A stretch of 64,000 nt of DNA from an uncultured Dehalococcoidia bacterium. Its GTDB lineage: Bacteria; Chloroflexota; Dehalococcoidia; Lucifugimonadales; GCA-2712585. The notes beneath the pieces were generated by a model. It worked only from the letters and a program-made list of their open reading frames with translations, did not search any database and was not told the DNA's origin. This document shows positions 7,744-15,881 of the stretch, in pieces; the first letter of the stretch is position 1; each line of letters starts with the position of its first letter. Where the stretch lies: the NCBI GenBank assembly GCA_958295715.1, contig OY282371.1:1-64000 (forward strand), in the 5' to 3' direction. The translations under genes were made by a program, and so were the position numbers.

Positions 7744-8152
7744 GCCGCGCGCATGGTCACTCGCTGCCGCTCCTCCCTTCCGTCATTCCCGTGAAAACGG
7801 GAATCCATCCCCTCTGCCCCGCGATTCGCTGGGCAACGGCGCGGCGGTGCGCGCCCCTCTTCCTTCCGCCATTCCCGCCCCTCTCCTTTCCGTCATTCCC
7901 GTGAAAACGGGAATCCAGGAACCCTACACAGCAGAACCAACGCCCCAAACCCCGGAGCCACCCGTAGGCTCTTATCTAACGCGGGTGTGGACGTGATGGG
8001 TCCGGCTCTTACCGGCGTGGGGCGCTGTGCCCTCTGTCGCAGTGGAGGTAAGAAAGATGGATTCCCGCCTGCGCGGGAATGACGGAGGGAGGGAGGCGGG
8101 AATGACGGGAGCCTGTAAGGGGGAATGACGGAGGGCGGGGGGAAGAGGACGG

Positions 8153-8389
8153 CTACAGGAACTTGATGGCGGCAATCATGGCGCCGACCAGCAGAGGAGC
8201 GCCTATCGCCAACATGCGGTTCATGGTTGTGAAGCTACCCTGCAACCTGGCGATGTCTTCCTTGAAAACGCCTTGCATCTTGGCCATGTTTTCCTCAAAG
8301 CTACCCTGCAACCTGGCTATGTCTTCCTTGGTGGCGAGGTGAGGTATCACCGCTTCGATTCTGCTGACACGTTCCTCAAGGCTGACCAT
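8153..8389 (-). CDS. Small tail-anchored coiled-coil protein, three 11-residue repeats
   Basis: A 78-residue protein with a head ending in PHLATKED, then three hendecads of the pattern AxxQGxFxExx, and a hydrophobic C-terminal helix of about 20 residues (from MNRMLAIGAP) ending in KFL. It is a short paralog of the 155-residue protein at 45511-45978: head and tail are nearly identical and the length difference is exactly 7 x 11. Hendecads favour a right-handed or nearly straight coiled coil, and the C-terminal helix suggests tail anchoring in the membrane. The ATKED-plus-TM plan faintly recalls DUF1640-type proteins, but I cannot confirm it. Ribosome site AAGGAG precedes ATG 8389. Function unknown. 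Confidence 0.75.
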   Translation of the reverse strand: MVSLEERVSRIEAVIPHLATKEDIARLQGSFEENMAKMQGVFKEDIARLQGSFTTMNRMLAIGAPLLVGAMIAAIKFL

Positions 8390-8421
8390 GCTAACTCCTT
8401 GTTACCAATCCGTGTAACGTC

Positions 8422-8451
8422 ATATTACCAGAAAGCCGTGAGGCGATTCAA
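8422..8451 (-). promoter_or_regulatory. Promoter of short coiled-coil gene
   Basis: Minus strand TTGAAT (8451-8446), 18-nt spacer, TAATAT (8427-8422) with an upstream TGG. The same promoter, with the same spacing, precedes the 155-residue paralog at 46011-46040, so it is conserved with the gene. Confidence 0.65.
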
Positions 8452-8540
8452 CGGCGGTAAGGAAGATGGATTCCCGCCTGCGCGGGAATGACGGAGGGGG
8501 GGAGGCGGGAATGACGAGACATGTAGGCCGCGTGGGGCGG

Positions 8541-9728
8541 TTAGGGGGTGGCGAGGGCCTTGCTGGCGGCGGCCACCCCGGCGCCGGCCGGGGCCTCGAA
8601 CCCTTCCTGGGGCAGTATCTCCTCCAGGGCTGAGAGGAACAGGAGAAGGTTGCCGGCGGCGCTGGCCTCTCCCATCAAGCCGATGCGCCAGATCTTCCCG
8701 GCGAACTGCCCCAACCCGCGGGATATCTCTATACCGTAATCGGCGGCCAGCCTTGCCCGCACCCTGGCGTCGTCCACCCCGTCGGGGATGGCCACCGGGG
8801 TAATCTGGGGCAGGCGGTGGTCCTTGTGGGAGATAACGGTCAGGCCGAGGGCCTCCAGGCCGGCCCTGAGGGCGGCGGCGTTGCGCCGGTGCCTCGCGAA
8901 CCTCGGCTCCAGGCCCTCCTCCAGCACAATCCGGAGACCCTCGTAGAGGGCGTAGAGGCTGCTTGTCGGGGGGGTGTGATGATAGGCGCGGTCGCCGCCC
9001 CAGTAGTTGGCGATGAGGGACAGGTCCATGTAAAAGGTGGCCGGGGGACTGCTGCGGCCGTTCATCGCGTTGAGGGCCTTGGGGCTCAGGGCCAAGGGAG
9101 CCAGGCCCGGCGGGCAGCTTAGGCACTTCTGGGAGCCGCTGGATATGTAGTCGATGCCCCACCGGTCGACGGCTATCTCGCTGCCGCCCAAAGAGGTGAC
9201 GGCGTCGACTAGGAATAGGGCGTCGTGCTCCTTGGCCATACGGGAGGCGTCCTCCAGGGGCTGGCTTATCCCCGTGGAGGTCTCGGCGTGGACCATGGCC
9301 ACCAGCTTCACCGACTTGTGCTTCTTCAGTTCGTCGGCGAGGGCCTGTGGGTCCAGGGGCCGCGCCCACTCGCCCTTGACGGTGACCACGTTGGCCCCCA
9401 GACGCCGGGCGGTCTCGGCCATGCGCTCGCAGAAGAAGCCGTAGGAGCCGATGACCGCGGTGTCGCCGGGTTCCAGGAGGCTGGCCAGCCCCGCCTCGAC
9501 GCCTGCGGACCCCGTGGCTGACAGGGCCATTGTCCTGCTTTCCCGGGTCTGAAACACCTCCGCCAGCATGGAGGAGATCCCGTCTATGACCGGGAAAAAG
9601 GCCGCCTCAGCGTAGCCGATTACGGGCGTTTGCATGGCCTTGTAGACCCTGGGATGAACGTTTGTGGGGCCGGTGCTCAGAAGCACGCGGGCGGGCAGGT
9701 TTAGCTCCGGGTATTCGTGGCGGGCCAT
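8541..9728 (-). CDS. Class V aminotransferase (alanine-glyoxylate / serine-glyoxylate type)
   Basis: A 395-residue PLP-dependent class V aminotransferase. The N-terminus LLSTGPTNVHPRV is the substrate-binding start of the alanine:glyoxylate and serine:glyoxylate aminotransferase group; SATGSAGVEAG binds the cofactor phosphate, DAVTSLGG holds the PLP-ring aspartate, and SGSQKCLSCPPG contains the Schiff-base lysine. ATG 9728 is chosen because GGAGAG lies just upstream and it gives the family N-terminus; the open frame continues about 31 codons further without support. Likely role: glyoxylate or serine/alanine metabolism, possibly linked to the ureide-type catabolism genes at 26-28 kb (inference). 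Confidence 0.88.
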   Translation of the reverse strand: MARHEYPELNLPARVLLSTGPTNVHPRVYKAMQTPVIGYAEAAFFPVIDGISSMLAEVFQTRESRTMALSATGSAGVEAGLASLLEPGDTAVIGSYGFFCERMAETARRLGANVVTVKGEWARPLDPQALADELKKHKSVKLVAMVHAETSTGISQPLEDASRMAKEHDALFLVDAVTSLGGSEIAVDRWGIDYISSGSQKCLSCPPGLAPLALSPKALNAMNGRSSPPATFYMDLSLIANYWGGDRAYHHTPPTSSLYALYEGLRIVLEEGLEPRFARHRRNAAALRAGLEALGLTVISHKDHRLPQITPVAIPDGVDDARVRARLAADYGIEISRGLGQFAGKIWRIGLMGEASAAGNLLLFLSALEEILPQEGFEAPAGAGVAAASKALATP

Positions 9729-9849
9729 ATGCTCTCCGTTGTCGTTGGTTCCCCCGCGGGCCTCGGGGCGTGGGGTATGGGCAACAACGGGTAGGCTATC
9801 AGCGAGGTTCATGGGTGTCAAGGCGGCGCGGCCGCCCGCTAATTACGGG

Positions 9850-9940
9850 GTTGGCCCCGGGGCCGGCCTAGTTCAGCGCCCGCACACGCGGGGCTCCATT
9901 GAAGTGATAGCGTTGGCCCCGGGGCCGGCCTAGTTCAGCG
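9850..9940. repeat. 29-bp direct repeat at the 3' end of the lipoprotein gene
   Basis: A 29-bp sequence with a GGCCCCGGGGCC core occurs at 9850-9878 and 9912-9940 (offset 62). The second copy contains the stop codon and last codons of the lipoprotein gene, and the first repeats the end (Leu-Asn-stop) outside it. The core palindrome could act as a weak terminator hairpin, but no T-run follows. Confidence 0.8.
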
Positions 9941-10868
9941 TTTCCAGGAGGGCGGCCTCCAACTCCGAGGATGTGGTGTAAGCCTCAAACCTGGCGGTGA
10001 CCCGCCCGTCCCTGTCAATGACGAAGACCCACGACTCGTTGGTCCAGTCGGGTATGTTGGTGAGACCCCACTCCTCCATGATGGGAGAGGTGCGGGCCCT
10101 GGTCAGGTCGCCCTGCACCTCGTGGGGGTTCTCGTAGATCTCCACGTGAATAAAGGTGGCTTCGTCCGGGCGCTTCGCTCGCAGGCCGCTCACCGTCTCC
10201 ACCTGTGGGCCGCAGGTGGCGGTGGTGCAGAAGGCGGGGGTGGCGAACACCACCATGGTGGGTTTCCCCATCATCAGGGCGTCGGCTATGACGGTGGAGT
10301 AGAGGTCGGGGTCGGGGTCGTAGGAAGAGGTGAGGCGGTCGATACCCGTCGCATCCGAAAGGACCCTGTTCATGCTGGCGGGGGCCTGAGAGCCGACGTC
10401 CACGACGCCGAAGCCGTCGGTTACGTCCACCTCAATGCGCGCCTTGCTGACGGAGCCGTCGTCGGCGTCCACCTCCATCTCCAGCGTCCAGAGGCCGGGG
10501 CGGTCGAAGGACAGGTCCGTGGTGTAGCTGCCCCTGGTGCCGTAGGGCCACAGGTTGAAGGTGGCCGTGGCCGTCTCCACAGAGGCGGAGCCGGCGCCGA
10601 AGAAGGTTGAGACCCGGGCCTCCGGCGCGGTGATGAGGGCCGTTGAACTGGTGAGGAGGAAGGACACCCGTTGGCTCCCGGGCCGAAGCACCGTGGTGCC
10701 CATGATGGCCTCCAAGTCCGTGTCCGGGGCCGCTTCAGCCGTGGGGCTGGGCGTGGGCGTTGGGATTTGGGTTGGCGCGGTCGTAGGCGCCGGCTCCCCG
10801 CAGGCCGAGGCCAGCAGGGCCAAGGCCGTTGCCAGGGTTGCTAGGACTGTAAGCGGCAGGAGTTTCAT
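9930..10868 (-). CDS. Thioredoxin-fold lipoprotein
   Basis: A 312-residue exported lipoprotein. The signal peptide ends in a lipobox LLASAC (Cys23), followed by a Thr/Pro linker of about 20 residues typical of surface lipoproteins in this type of bacterium. Residues 50-155 look like a beta-sandwich (WTLEMEVDADD), and the C-terminal half has a thioredoxin-like fold with MVVFATPAFCTTATCGP, where two cysteines are separated by four residues (not the CxxC of a classical thioredoxin). A redox or copper-delivery role of SCO1 type is possible but not shown. It is transcribed alone from a TATAAT promoter at 10914. Confidence 0.75.
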   Translation of the reverse strand: MKLLPLTVLATLATALALLASACGEPAPTTAPTQIPTPTPSPTAEAAPDTDLEAIMGTTVLRPGSQRVSFLLTSSTALITAPEARVSTFFGAGSASVETATATFNLWPYGTRGSYTTDLSFDRPGLWTLEMEVDADDGSVSKARIEVDVTDGFGVVDVGSQAPASMNRVLSDATGIDRLTSSYDPDPDLYSTVIADALMMGKPTMVVFATPAFCTTATCGPQVETVSGLRAKRPDEATFIHVEIYENPHEVQGDLTRARTSPIMEEWGLTNIPDWTNESWVFVIDRDGRVTARFEAYTTSSELEAALLETLN

Positions 10869-10913
10869 ACCTTATAACTACGCCGGAAGTTCAGCTAAGG
10901 ATTTCATGCCGCC

Positions 10914-10944
10914 ATTATACCGCCCTTACGGTATCATAAGGCAA
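10914..10944 (-). promoter_or_regulatory. Promoter of lipoprotein gene
   Basis: Minus strand TTGCCT (10944-10939), 19-nt spacer, consensus TATAAT (10919-10914). The start is expected about 40 nt before ATG 10868. The spacer is slightly long. Confidence 0.5.
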
Positions 10945-10982
10945 GGGCGCCCCGTTTCCCCCTGGCGCGGGGCGAACCGTTA

Positions 10983-11011
10983 TTGACAAGGCTATGAGCA
11001 GGCGTGATAAC
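10983..11011 (+). promoter_or_regulatory. leu operon promoter
   Basis: Consensus TTGACA (10983-10988), 17-nt spacer, GATAAC (11006-11011). It would give a leader of about 215 nt before leuA, long enough for cis regulation. Confidence 0.7.
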
Positions 11012-11084
11012 ATCAGCGATTATCTGAGGAATGGCCGGGGCGCCTTGCCGTCGCGGTATCCTCAGAGCGGCAGGGAGAGGGACA

Positions 11085-11177
11085 ATGGAGGCAAAGCGCG
11101 TAGATCGCCCCCGTGTCGGAGCGTGGCCAACGCTCCGTCGGGCGGTCTGCGTTCCCCTTACGCGGTCTTTGGTTTAG
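11085..11177 (+). CDS. Possible leader peptide upstream of leuA
   Basis: A 30-codon ORF in the leu leader, ATG 11085 preceded by GGGAGAGGG with good spacing, ending TAG 11175. Its last ten codons are rich in Val and Leu (VCVPLTRSLV). Nucleotides 11150-11159 inside the ORF are complementary to the leuA ribosome site (11222-11232), and a strong hairpin (GGAGCGT/ACGCTCC, about 11117-11136) lies within it. Ribosomes on this ORF could therefore control folding. There is no Leu run as in classical attenuators, so coding is uncertain. Confidence 0.3.
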   Translation: MEAKRVDRPRVGAWPTLRRAVCVPLTRSLV

Positions 11178-11234
11178 GGACCAACCAACAGGCGGCTGAA
11201 TCAACCAACTAGAGACACGGAAAGGGGAAACGAA

Positions 11235-12794
11235 ATGATACAGGAACGAGTTAAAATCTTCGACACGACCCTCCGCGACGGCGAACAGGCCGCGGGGGCC
11301 GGGATGACCACGCCGGAGAAGCTGGAGATCGCCAGGCAGCTGGAGCGGCTGGGCGTGGACGTTATAGAGGCCGGGTTCGCGGCCAGCTCCCCGGGGGACT
11401 TCGAGGCCGTGGCCACCGTGGCCCGCGAGATACGAGGTTCGACCATCGCCTCCCTGTCCCGCGCCCATCCGACGGACGTTGACCGGGCATGGGAGGCCAT
11501 CAAAGGGGCGGCCCAGCCCCGCATCCACGTTTTCCTCTCAAGCTCCGACATTCACCTCATGCACCAGCTCCGGAAGAACCGGGAAGAGGTGATGGACATG
11601 GCCGTTAGCATGGTGGCCCGCGCCAAGGGCTACTGCGAGGACGTGGAGTTTTCCCCCATGGACGCCTCCCGCACCGAGCCGGAATACCTCTATACCATGC
11701 TGAGGGCGGTCATCGACGCGGGGGCCACCACCATTAACATACCGGACACGGTGGGCTATTCCATACCGGAGGAGTTCGCCCGGCTGCTCAAAGACATTCA
11801 GAGCAACGTGCCCAACATTCACAAGGCGGTTCTCAGCGTCCACTGCCACAACGACCTGGGCCTTGGCGTGGCCAACAGCATGGCGGCCATCCAGATGGGC
11901 GCGCGCCAGGTGGAGGGCTGCATAAACGGCCTTGGCGAGCGGGCGGGCAACGCGGCCCTCGAAGAGATAATCATGAGCATCGAGACCCGCAAGGACTATC
12001 TGGGCGTGACCACCAACATCGACACCACCCAGATATACCGCACCAGCCGGCTGGTGAGCGACATTACCGGCTTCCCCATTCAGCCCAACAAGGCGGTGGT
12101 GGGACTGAACGCCTTTCGCCACGCCTCCGGCATCCACCAGGACGGCATACTGAAGGAGCGGTCCACCTACGAGATAATGGAGCCGGCCTCTATAGGATGG
12201 CCGGGAAACGCCCTGGTGCTGGGCAAGCTGAGCGGCCGGGCCGGGCTGCGGTCTAGGCTGGAGGAGTTGGGATACCACCTTAACCCCGAGGACCTGGCCC
12301 AGGCCTTTGAAGGGTTCAAGGCCCTGGCCGACAAGAAGCGGGAGGTCACCGACCGGGACTTGGAAGCCCTCATGTCTAACCAGCGCAGGGCCATCACCGA
12401 GGCCCCCACCTATACGATGGAACACGTGCAGGTGTCCTGCGGCAGCCACGAGATACCCACGGCCACGGTGCGGCTGCGGGGTCCCGACGACTCCCTGACC
12501 ACCGACGCCGCCACGGGCACCGGCCCCGTTGACGCCATCTACAAGGCCATAAACCGCATCGTCGAGGTGCCCAACACCCTGTCGGAGTACACCGTGAAGT
12601 CGGTGACGGAGGGCATCGACGCCATCGGCGAGGTGACCATCCGCATCCAGAAGAACGAAGGGGTCTACGTGGGCCGGGGCGCCGACACGGACATCCTGGT
12701 GGCCAGCGCCAAGGCGTACCTGAACGCCCTCAACCGGCTCTTGTCCATGGAAGAGGCCAAGAAGGAGTCCGCGACGGGATCCCCCAACCCGTAG
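11235..12794 (+). CDS. leuA: 2-isopropylmalate synthase
   Basis: A 519-residue LeuA, the first committed step of leucine synthesis: acetyl-CoA plus 2-oxoisovalerate to 2-isopropylmalate. The TIM-barrel metal-binding motif DTTLRDGEQ (10-18) and the HCHNDLGLG motif near 200 are intact, and ASGIHQDG near 296 matches LeuA/CimA family signatures. The C-terminal LeuA dimer/allosteric domain (about 390-505) is present, so leucine feedback is likely. Homocitrate or citramalate synthase are alternatives, but the leuCDB context decides. ATG 11235 follows AAGGGGA by 6 nt. First gene of the operon; the DUF4268 gene follows 78 nt later. Confidence 0.95.
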   Translation: MIQERVKIFDTTLRDGEQAAGAGMTTPEKLEIARQLERLGVDVIEAGFAASSPGDFEAVATVAREIRGSTIASLSRAHPTDVDRAWEAIKGAAQPRIHVFLSSSDIHLMHQLRKNREEVMDMAVSMVARAKGYCEDVEFSPMDASRTEPEYLYTMLRAVIDAGATTINIPDTVGYSIPEEFARLLKDIQSNVPNIHKAVLSVHCHNDLGLGVANSMAAIQMGARQVEGCINGLGERAGNAALEEIIMSIETRKDYLGVTTNIDTTQIYRTSRLVSDITGFPIQPNKAVVGLNAFRHASGIHQDGILKERSTYEIMEPASIGWPGNALVLGKLSGRAGLRSRLEELGYHLNPEDLAQAFEGFKALADKKREVTDRDLEALMSNQRRAITEAPTYTMEHVQVSCGSHEIPTATVRLRGPDDSLTTDAATGTGPVDAIYKAINRIVEVPNTLSEYTVKSVTEGIDAIGEVTIRIQKNEGVYVGRGADTDILVASAKAYLNALNRLLSMEEAKKESATGSPNP

Positions 12795-12872
12795 CCGCGG
12801 GCTGGGGCCTCCCACCGCTGCGGATGGGGCGGCTGAAGGGTCCCGGAGGGGCCGGCGCGAAGGAGGACGAAC

Positions 12873-13775
12873 ATGGAACTTGGCAGACTTGAGTCGGTAG
12901 ACCCGCGCGAGGCGTGGCCCCACGAGGCCCACGACTTCACGCCCTGGCTGGCGGAGAACCTGGACCTGCTTGAAGAGGCGACAGGGCTGAGGCTGGAACT
13001 GGTTAAGGTCGAGGCCCCGGTGGAGGGGTTTTCGGTGGACATCCTGGCCCGCGACCAGGAGGATGTCCCCGTGGTCATTGAGAACCAGTTGGAGGCCAGC
13101 GACCACAATCACTTGGGGCAGATTATGACCTATCTGGCGGGGCTGGAAGCCCGCCGGGTGATATGGATAGCCAAAGACTTTCATGAGGCTCACCTCTCCG
13201 CTGTCCGGTGGCTGAACCGGAACACCGGCGACGACTTCGCCTTCTTCGCCGTGCGTCTGAAGGTGGCGCGCATCGGCGACTCTCCCCTAGCCCCGGTCTT
13301 TGAACTGGTGGAACACCCCGATGAGTGGGAGCGGCGCCTTCGCGCCCAGGCGGCCCCTGGGCTCAGCGAGCGTGGCCGCTTCCGCAAGGAGTTCTGGGAA
13401 TACTATTCCCAACGTTACCCCGGCGATGGCGTCCCTCCAGGCCGGGCGGCGGTCTTCGTACAGCATAAGACAGGAAACCCCGAACTGCGGATTAACCAAT
13501 TTCTGGCGCAGGACAGGGTTGGGCTGAGCGTGTACGGACGCCGGGGCGTGTCTATTGAAGAGACGGCTGAAGAGTTGGAACGGTACACGCAGGTTCTGCT
13601 GGACAGATTTGACATAGAGTTGGGCGAACTCACCACCGGGGGGCTATACAGCCTTGGTTTCTTGAAAGTCGACACCCAAAACCGCGACAACTGGCCGCAG
13701 GCAACCGAATGGCTTCACGAGCGGCTCCACGAACTGCGCCCCGTCTTCACCGACCCGGAGAACGGCCAGCCCTAA
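12873..13775 (+). CDS. DUF4268 protein with PD-(D/E)xK nuclease-like domain
   Basis: A 300-residue protein. The N-terminal 110 residues look like a restriction-endonuclease-like fold: Asp56 (FSVDILA), Glu70 and Gln72 (VIENQ) form a D-x13-E-x-Q core, followed by QxxxY at 83-87 (GQIMTY), a helical motif seen in several PD-(D/E)xK families. The C-terminal half matches DUF4268, with FWEYY near 175 and a basic/aromatic region. The ribosome site AAGGAGG is well placed before ATG 12873. It lies in the leu operon between leuA and leuC in the same orientation; no methyltransferase or other restriction component is adjacent. DNA cleavage is inferred from fold only. Confidence 0.8.
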   Translation: MELGRLESVDPREAWPHEAHDFTPWLAENLDLLEEATGLRLELVKVEAPVEGFSVDILARDQEDVPVVIENQLEASDHNHLGQIMTYLAGLEARRVIWIAKDFHEAHLSAVRWLNRNTGDDFAFFAVRLKVARIGDSPLAPVFELVEHPDEWERRLRAQAAPGLSERGRFRKEFWEYYSQRYPGDGVPPGRAAVFVQHKTGNPELRINQFLAQDRVGLSVYGRRGVSIEETAEELERYTQVLLDRFDIELGELTTGGLYSLGFLKVDTQNRDNWPQATEWLHERLHELRPVFTDPENGQP

Positions 13776-13807
13776 TCGCAGCCCCAATCGTATCCTGAGG
13801 AGAAGCG

Positions 13808-15214
13808 ATGTCTCCAAGAACGATGTTCGACAAGATATGGGACTCTCACGTGGTGCACCGGGAGCCTGGGAAGCCTGACCTCCTCTACGTAGACCTGCAT
13901 CTGGTCCACGAAGTCACCTCGCCCCAGGCCTTCGACGGGCTGCGCGCGGCGGGTCGCAGAGTGCGCCGCCCGGAGTTGACCGTCGCTACCGTGGACCACG
14001 ACGTGCCCACCTCGGACAGGAGCCTGCCCATTGAGGACGCCCTGGCCCGCAGGCAGATAGAGGCGCTGGAGAGGAACACGCGGGAGTTCGGCATAACCTA
14101 CTACGATATGCACAGCCCGGGCCAGGGCATCGTTCACGTCATCGGCCCGGAGCAGGGCTACACCCAGCCCGGCAAGACCATCGTGTGCGGCGACAGCCAC
14201 ACCTCCACCCACGGGGCCTTTGGCGCCCTGGCCCTGGCCATCGGCACAACCCAGGTGGAGCAGACCCTGGCCACCCAGTGCCTCGTCCAGACCAGGTTGA
14301 AGCCCATGGAGGTCAGGGTCAACGGCTCCCTGCCCTACGGGGTCACCGCCAAGGACCTGATACTAGGCGTAATCGGCCGGATAGGGGTGGATGGAGGCGT
14401 CGGCCACGCCATTGAGTACACCGGCGAGGCGGTGCGCTCCCTTTCCATGGCGGGCCGTATGACGGTGTGCAACATGACCATCGAGGCGGGGGCCAGGGCC
14501 GGCATGATTGCCCCCGACGACGTGACCTTTGAATACGTGCGAGGGAAACCCCACGCGCCTCAGGGCGAGGCCTTTGACGCCGCCGTGGAGCGTTGGCGGT
14601 CGCTGCCCACGGACCCCGGCACGGTCTACGACAAGGTGGTGGAGATTGACGCGTCGGGGCTGTCGCCCTTCGTGACGTGGGGAACCAACCCCGGCATGTC
14701 GGCCCCGGCCACGGGAAGCGTCCCCAGCCCGGCGTCCTTCGCCACGGCCTCGGAGCGGGAGGCCGCCGAGCGGGCCTTGCAGTACATGGGGTTGGAGGCC
14801 GGGACGGCCATAACCGATATCGCCATCGACCGGGTCTTCATCGGCTCCTGCACCAACGCCCGGATGGAAGACCTGCGCGCCGCGGCGTCCGTGGCCCAAG
14901 GGCGCAGGGTTCATCCCAAGGTGCACGCCATGGTGGTGCCCGGCTCCACCGCCATCAAGCGGCAGGCCGAGGCCGAGGGCCTGGACGTCACCCTCAAGGA
15001 CGCCGGGTTCGACTGGCGCGAGGCGGGATGTTCCATGTGCCTGGGAATGAACCCCGACATCCTCCAGCCGGGGGAGAGGTGCGCCTCCACATCCAACCGG
15101 AACTTTGAGGGGCGGCAGGGCAAAGGCGGCCGGACCCATCTGGTAAGCCCGGAGATGGCGGCGGCGGCGGCCATAGCCGGCCACTTCGTGGACATACGCG
15201 AGTGGGGGAGTTAG
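13808..15214 (+). CDS. leuC: 3-isopropylmalate dehydratase large subunit
   Basis: A 468-residue LeuC, which with LeuD isomerises 2- to 3-isopropylmalate using an Fe4S4 cluster. The cluster ligands are visible: [11 protein letters not shown] (first Cys) and the [10 protein letters not shown] pair. [14 protein letters not shown] near residue 137 is the aconitase-family substrate motif. It is full length. A GAGGAG ribosome site precedes ATG 13808, 32 nt after the DUF4268 gene, and leuD follows after 30 nt. Confidence 0.96.
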   Translation: MSPRTMFDKIWDSHVVHREPGKPDLLYVDLHLVHEVTSPQAFDGLRAAGRRVRRPELTVATVDHDVPTSDRSLPIEDALARRQIEALERNTREFGITYYDMHSPGQGIVHVIGPEQGYTQPGKTIVCGDSHTSTHGAFGALALAIGTTQVEQTLATQCLVQTRLKPMEVRVNGSLPYGVTAKDLILGVIGRIGVDGGVGHAIEYTGEAVRSLSMAGRMTVCNMTIEAGARAGMIAPDDVTFEYVRGKPHAPQGEAFDAAVERWRSLPTDPGTVYDKVVEIDASGLSPFVTWGTNPGMSAPATGSVPSPASFATASEREAAERALQYMGLEAGTAITDIAIDRVFIGSCTNARMEDLRAAASVAQGRRVHPKVHAMVVPGSTAIKRQAEAEGLDVTLKDAGFDWREAGCSMCLGMNPDILQPGERCASTSNRNFEGRQGKGGRTHLVSPEMAAAAAIAGHFVDIREWGS

Positions 15215-15244
15215 CGGAGCCGCACGCTTGACGAGGAGAGTCCC

Positions 15245-15859
15245 ATGGAACCTTTTACCAGGCTGACGGGTGTGGCCGCGCCGCTGGACCGCGTCAACGT
15301 CGACACCGACCAGATTATCCCCGCCGTTCACCTGAAACGCATTGAGCGCGCCGGCTTCGGGCAGTTCCTGTTCGCCTCCTGGCGGTTCCTCCCCAACGGC
15401 CAGCCAAACCCGGACTTCTTCCTCAACGACCCTAACTATAAGGACGCATCCATCCTCATAGCCGGCCGCAACTTCGGCTGCGGTTCGTCGCGGGAGCACG
15501 CGCCTTGGGCCCTGCTGGACTACGGCTTCCGCGTGATAGTGGCCCCCAGCTTTGCGGAGATATTTCATAAGAACTGCTTCGACAACGGCATCGTCCCCGC
15601 CCACCTCCCGGAGGAGGACGTTCGCAGGCTCCAGCAGAATGCCCTAGAGAGGCCCGGACACCGGCTGACCGTCGACCTGGAGCGTTGCCTGCTTGAGGAT
15701 GAGGCGGGACTGTCCGCGTCCTTCACGGTGCACCCGGACCCGGAAGTCCACGAATTCCGCCGGGACTGCCTGCTCAAGGGCCTCGACGACATCGGCTTGA
15801 CCCTGCTCCACGAGGACAAGATTGACGCTTACGAACGCCGCGTGGGGTTGGTGAGTTGA
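15245..15859 (+). CDS. leuD: 3-isopropylmalate dehydratase small subunit
   Basis: A 204-residue LeuD, the swivel-domain partner of LeuC. It begins with the DRVNVDTDQIIPA motif and has the FGCGSSREHAPWAL substrate-binding loop near 78 and an APSFAEIFHKNCFDNG segment near 100. Length is typical. A GAGGAGAG ribosome site precedes ATG 15245. It lies directly between leuC and leuB. Confidence 0.96.
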   Translation: MEPFTRLTGVAAPLDRVNVDTDQIIPAVHLKRIERAGFGQFLFASWRFLPNGQPNPDFFLNDPNYKDASILIAGRNFGCGSSREHAPWALLDYGFRVIVAPSFAEIFHKNCFDNGIVPAHLPEEDVRRLQQNALERPGHRLTVDLERCLLEDEAGLSASFTVHPDPEVHEFRRDCLLKGLDDIGLTLLHEDKIDAYERRVGLVS

Positions 15860-15881
15860 CGCCTAAAAGCGGGGTTGGCCC

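Larger units (their letters stand above)
7785..8489. repeat. dRS3-like palindrome cluster 3
   Basis: Palindromes at 7785-7804, 7895-7914, 8061-8080 and 8470-8489. The last two are in the same orientation and enclose the small coiled-coil gene at 8153-8389 together with its promoter. An inverted copy of the shared inner module lies at about 7915-7990. Confidence 0.85.

Noticed and set aside
10994-11212. 72-codon ORF in the leu leader
   Set aside because: Starts at the promoter itself, with no ribosome site and no Leu codon enrichment; the ORF at 11085 is a better candidate.
11018-11234. T-box riboswitch upstream of leuA
   Set aside because: The conserved T-box core sequence and a specifier loop are absent; the leader is better described by ribosome-site pairing.
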